This document shows, piece by piece, positions 58,484 through 61,075 of a stretch of DNA of 61,075 nucleotides (its first letter is position 1; each line of letters opens with the position of its first letter). Location of the stretch: assembly GCF_001613045.1 (NCBI RefSeq), contig NZ_BDBP01000064.1, positions 1 to 61,075 of the forward strand, in the 5' to 3' direction. This DNA comes from Nocardia lijiangensis NBRC 108240. GTDB taxonomy: Bacteria > Actinomycetota > Actinomycetes > Mycobacteriales > Mycobacteriaceae. A program made the position numbers and the translations under genes. The notes beneath the pieces were generated by a model. It made no database searches and had not been told where the DNA came from. It saw only the letters and a list, made by a program, of their open reading frames with translations.

Positions 58484-60840
58484 AGCGTGGTCCTCGGGCG
58501 GATGGCGTTGGCGCGATCCACCAACTCGAAACGGGACCACATGTCGTCGGTTTCGCGCGCCAGATCGCGGTAGCAGCGCTCCAGTCCAGTGCGCACGCCT
58601 TCCTGGTCGAGCGGGACGCCAAGCAGCGGCGCGTGATTCGTCGCCGCCACGCCGCCGCCGAGCCAGGCCAGCGCGGCGTCCAAGATCTGCATGCGTACCT
58701 CCGCGCCGCGGCGTTTGGAGTCGATCGCCAGCGCGTCGACCCGGCCGCCAGCATCGCGCAGCACCGATTCGCTCAGTTCGCCGGGCGCGCGCCCGGCGAG
58801 CAGCGCGTCCACCGCGGCCACGCCCGCGTCGGTGTACAGCGACGAGGTCCGGTCGACCTGGTCGAGGACGGCGACCGCACCGTCGCGGTCGCCCGCGCCG
58901 CGGCGCACCCGCGCCAGACCGAATACCGCGGCGGTGAAGGCTCGGTCGGTGCGCCAGACGGTGTCGTAGTAGCGTGCCGCACTGGCTCCGTCGCCGACGA
59001 GTTCGGCCATCGCGGCCAGTGCGAGCTTGGGCGCGGGTTCACCGGGCAGCGCGGCGTAGACGGCCTCGAACTCGGCGCGGGCCGCGGCGAAATCGCGGGC
59101 GAGCAATCTGGCCTGCCCGCGATACCAGGCCAGCCGCCAATCGCCGGGCAACCGCTCGGCGAGCTCGGCGATCCTGCGCTCGGCCTCGGCCGGGTCGCCG
59201 GTGTCCAGCGCCGCGCGCACCAAGCGCAGCGGGATCTCCATCGATTCGGCACGGCCGGTGACCACCGAACGCAGGCCGTCGGCGAAGGCGCGCTCCAATT
59301 CCCCGGGCGTCGTTCCCGCCGTCGTGGCCAGCAGGGCGGCGCCGCTGTCGCTCGGATCCACCAGCGGCACCGGCAGACCCGCGACGATGTGCTCGGGCGC
59401 GACGGCCGCCGCGACGCCGAACACCGCGCGCGGCGGCCCGAAATACGCCGACATGCCGGGCCGCGGTGACCCGTCGTCGGCGCTGAGCACCTCGCGCAGC
59501 ACGCCGGTCAGCTGGTCGGCCATCTCCTCCATCGACGCGAACCTGGCGTCGGGATCGGCGTCGGTGGCGCGCAGCAGAAACCGGTGCAGCGAGTCGTAGC
59601 GGGCGAGCAGGGGTTCGGCGTCGGGCCCCGGTAGCGCGCCGAAATGGCCGTTCTCCTGCGGGACGTGCATGATCAGCACACCCAGAGTGCGGCCGATGCT
59701 GTACACCTCGGTGGCGACGGTCGGGCCGGTGGTCGCGATCTCCGGGGCCTGATACCCGATCGTGCCGTAGATGGCGCTGTCCTGATCGTCCATGGCGATC
59801 ACCGCGCCGAGATCGATGAGCTTCAGTTGCTCGTCTGTCTGCATTACGTTGTCGGGCTTGAAGTCGCAGTAGGCGAGACCGAGCGAGTGCAGGTGGCCGA
59901 GTGCGGGCAGCATCTCCAGAATGTAGGCGATGGACTGCGGCACGGGCAGGTAACCGCCGTCGGTGTCGCGCCGGTTGCGCAGGATCTGCTTCAACGAGGT
60001 GCCGCCGACGAACTCCATGACGATGTAGCCGACCGCGACGCCGTCGGCTCCGGCGTGCTCCACGAAGTTGAAGATCTTGACGATGCTCGGATGCTCGACC
60101 TCGGCCAGGAACCGCTTCTCGGCGACGGCCGCCGCCATGGCGTCCAGGTCGCCGGAATTGAGCAGACCCTTGAGCACCACCCAGCGGTTGCCGACATTGC
60201 GGTCGGTGGCCAGATAGATCCAGCCGAGCCCGCCGTGCGCCAGGCAGCCGACCACCTCGTACTGGCCGCCGACCAGATCGCCCGCGGCGAGCTTGGGCGC
60301 GAAGGAGAATCGGGTGCCGCAGTTCGGGCAGAAGCCCTCGGCCCGGCCGGGCGTCCCTTCGCGACCGCGGCCCACCGGGCGCTCGCAGGCGCCGCAGAAG
60401 CGCTTCGGCTCGGCGACCATCGGGTCGGCCAGGATCGCCGAGCTCGGGTGGATGCGGGGCACGCGCGGCACCTCGACCAATCCGGCGCCGAGCCGTCCGC
60501 GCGCACTGGACTTCGACGACGTCGAGCGGGCGGTACGCACGGAGAGAGCCGATGCCCTGGTGTCGCCCCCGGCGGTGCGGGCCGAGGCGGCGACGGTCCT
60601 CGGCTCCGCGGGCGCGGTGCCGCAGGTGTCGCAATATCCGCCGGATATCGTTCCGTCGCAGCCGGGTTCGGCGCAGGCGTCGGCGCGCACCGACGGTGAC
60701 TCGGCGGCCTGCGGCGCAATGGCTTCGGCTGCGTGGGTCGATGCGCTGGTCTCCGGTGTGGAGGCAGCGGGTGCGGTGCCGCACACCGTGCAATAACCGT
60801 CTTCGACCGTCCCGCCGCAGCCGGGTTCGGTGCAGGTCAT
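58480..60840 (-). CDS. PknG-like Ser/Thr protein kinase with zinc ribbons and TPRs
   Basis: 786 residues, soluble. Two zinc ribbons at 3-21 and 56-74 (C-x4-C ... C-x2-C), a third near 149-175 ahead of the kinase domain (190-450). Catalytic residues: Lys224 (WVVLKGLL), Asp326 in YCDFKPDN, and DLG at 343-345, all matching PknG features. The C-terminal region (about 500-786) is TPR helical. PknG controls glutamate metabolism and survival in mycobacteria; this copy belongs to a distinct operon with PP2C, VWA and FHA partners. Its ATG overlaps the upstream stop (ATGA, 60837-60840). Confidence 0.9.
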   Translation of the reverse strand: MTCTEPGCGGTVEDGYCTVCGTAPAASTPETSASTHAAEAIAPQAAESPSVRADACAEPGCDGTISGGYCDTCGTAPAEPRTVAASARTAGGDTRASALSVRTARSTSSKSSARGRLGAGLVEVPRVPRIHPSSAILADPMVAEPKRFCGACERPVGRGREGTPGRAEGFCPNCGTRFSFAPKLAAGDLVGGQYEVVGCLAHGGLGWIYLATDRNVGNRWVVLKGLLNSGDLDAMAAAVAEKRFLAEVEHPSIVKIFNFVEHAGADGVAVGYIVMEFVGGTSLKQILRNRRDTDGGYLPVPQSIAYILEMLPALGHLHSLGLAYCDFKPDNVMQTDEQLKLIDLGAVIAMDDQDSAIYGTIGYQAPEIATTGPTVATEVYSIGRTLGVLIMHVPQENGHFGALPGPDAEPLLARYDSLHRFLLRATDADPDARFASMEEMADQLTGVLREVLSADDGSPRPGMSAYFGPPRAVFGVAAAVAPEHIVAGLPVPLVDPSDSGAALLATTAGTTPGELERAFADGLRSVVTGRAESMEIPLRLVRAALDTGDPAEAERRIAELAERLPGDWRLAWYRGQARLLARDFAAARAEFEAVYAALPGEPAPKLALAAMAELVGDGASAARYYDTVWRTDRAFTAAVFGLARVRRGAGDRDGAVAVLDQVDRTSSLYTDAGVAAVDALLAGRAPGELSESVLRDAGGRVDALAIDSKRRGAEVRMQILDAALAWLGGGVAATNHAPLLGVPLDQEGVRTGLERCYRDLARETDDMWSRFELVDRANAIRPRTTL

Positions 60841-61075
60841 GATCTCCTCCCCGATTTCTCCGCGATGAGCTGCTGATAGTCGGCGACCGCGCGGGTGGCC
60901 GCCGCGAGATCGCACGGCCGGTGCGACAGCAGCTCGGTCGCGCTCCGATGACCCGCCGCGAGATCGTCGTCCGCGCCGAGTCCCAACCTGGTGGCCTTGG
61001 CCCGGTACGCGTCGAGCCGCCCGCGCAGCTCGGCGCGGCGGTCCAGTAAGCCCTGGGCGAGTTCCGCCGCGGCGG
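60837..61075 (-). CDS. Unknown helical protein, C-terminus (partial)
   Basis: Last 78 residues of a gene running off the window. Helical, charged (ELAQGLLDRRAELRGRLDAYRAKA; GHRSATELLSHRPCDLAAATRAVADYQQL). This tail type is often found in the gene just upstream of PknG-like kinase clusters in actinobacteria. Overlaps the kinase start by ATGA, so it is the first visible gene of the operon. Function unknown. Confidence 0.7.
   Translation of the reverse strand, partial: AAAELAQGLLDRRAELRGRLDAYRAKATRLGLGADDDLAAGHRSATELLSHRPCDLAAATRAVADYQQLIAEKSGRRS

Noticed and set aside
1..61075. tRNA, rRNA, CRISPR or prophage features
   Set aside because: No cloverleaf, no regularly spaced repeats and no phage structural genes seen when reading through both strands; a tRNA scan could not be run.

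Overview
The window is 61 kb of dense, very GC-rich DNA with short intergenic gaps, many ATGA/GTGA/TGATG start-stop overlaps and GTG or TTG starts. Gene content (secreted cholesterol oxidase, UPF0182 membrane protein, SigF with an RsbW-type anti-sigma factor, a UsfY-like protein, CtpH/CtpI-like giant P-type ATPase, ectoine operon, PknG-like kinase) points to a mycolic-acid-type actinomycete, most likely Nocardia or a close relative. I see no rRNA, tRNA, CRISPR array or prophage; this is mainly chromosomal backbone with a few accessory insertions. The genus is an inference from gene content and dispersed-repeat style, not from a marker gene.

Layout. 0-2.3 kb: the end of a prenyl diphosphate synthase gene, then a flavin reductase fused to a catalytically degenerate prenyl synthase. 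2.4-6.3 kb: secreted lipase, secreted cholesterol oxidase and a TetR regulator. 6.4-9.1 kb (minus): a translationally coupled pair, an alpha/beta hydrolase and a caspase-like protease, the best candidate here for an undescribed conflict/defence module. 9.3-19 kb: housekeeping and small genes (SnoaL-like, Mut7-C, CapA-like, UPF0182, YbdK-type ligase, a broken udgX, a Cys-rich mini-protein, ankyrin protein, CoA-disulfide-reductase-like enzyme) and a 77-bp tandem repeat. 19-23 kb: amino-acid permease, decayed IS4-type element, SGNH hydrolase. 23-30.9 kb: unknown protein, AhpD-like/DapB-like pair, Sel1 protein, NADAR, an Erm methyltransferase with a candidate drug-sensing leader peptide, and a membrane-bound kinase with a planctomycete-style N-terminus. 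31-34.7 kb: an SRPBCC/acyl-CoA-synthetase fusion divergent from two coupled unknown genes.

34.8-38.8 kb (minus): ectABCD preceded by an orphan response regulator whose phospho-acceptor Asp is Glu. 39-44 kb: secreted protein and a 1,503-residue P-type ATPase. 44.1-47.9 kb: small stress-type proteins, sigF/anti-sigma, PAS-ANTAR regulator and a catalase remnant. 47.9-54.7 kb: two glycosyltransferases interleaved with DUF6328, nucleotidyltransferase, BON, metallophosphoesterase, UsfY-like, lipoprotein and FAD/Rieske oxidoreductase genes. 54.7-61 kb (minus): a P-loop kinase and a tightly overlapped phospho-signalling operon (unknown helical protein, PknG-like kinase, PP2C phosphatase, VWA protein, FHA protein) in which kinase, phosphatase and FHA protein all carry zinc ribbons.

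Recurring themes are lipid/sterol hydrolysis, osmotic and general stress control, and Ser/Thr phospho-signalling. All family assignments come from reading motifs by eye; no database search was possible.
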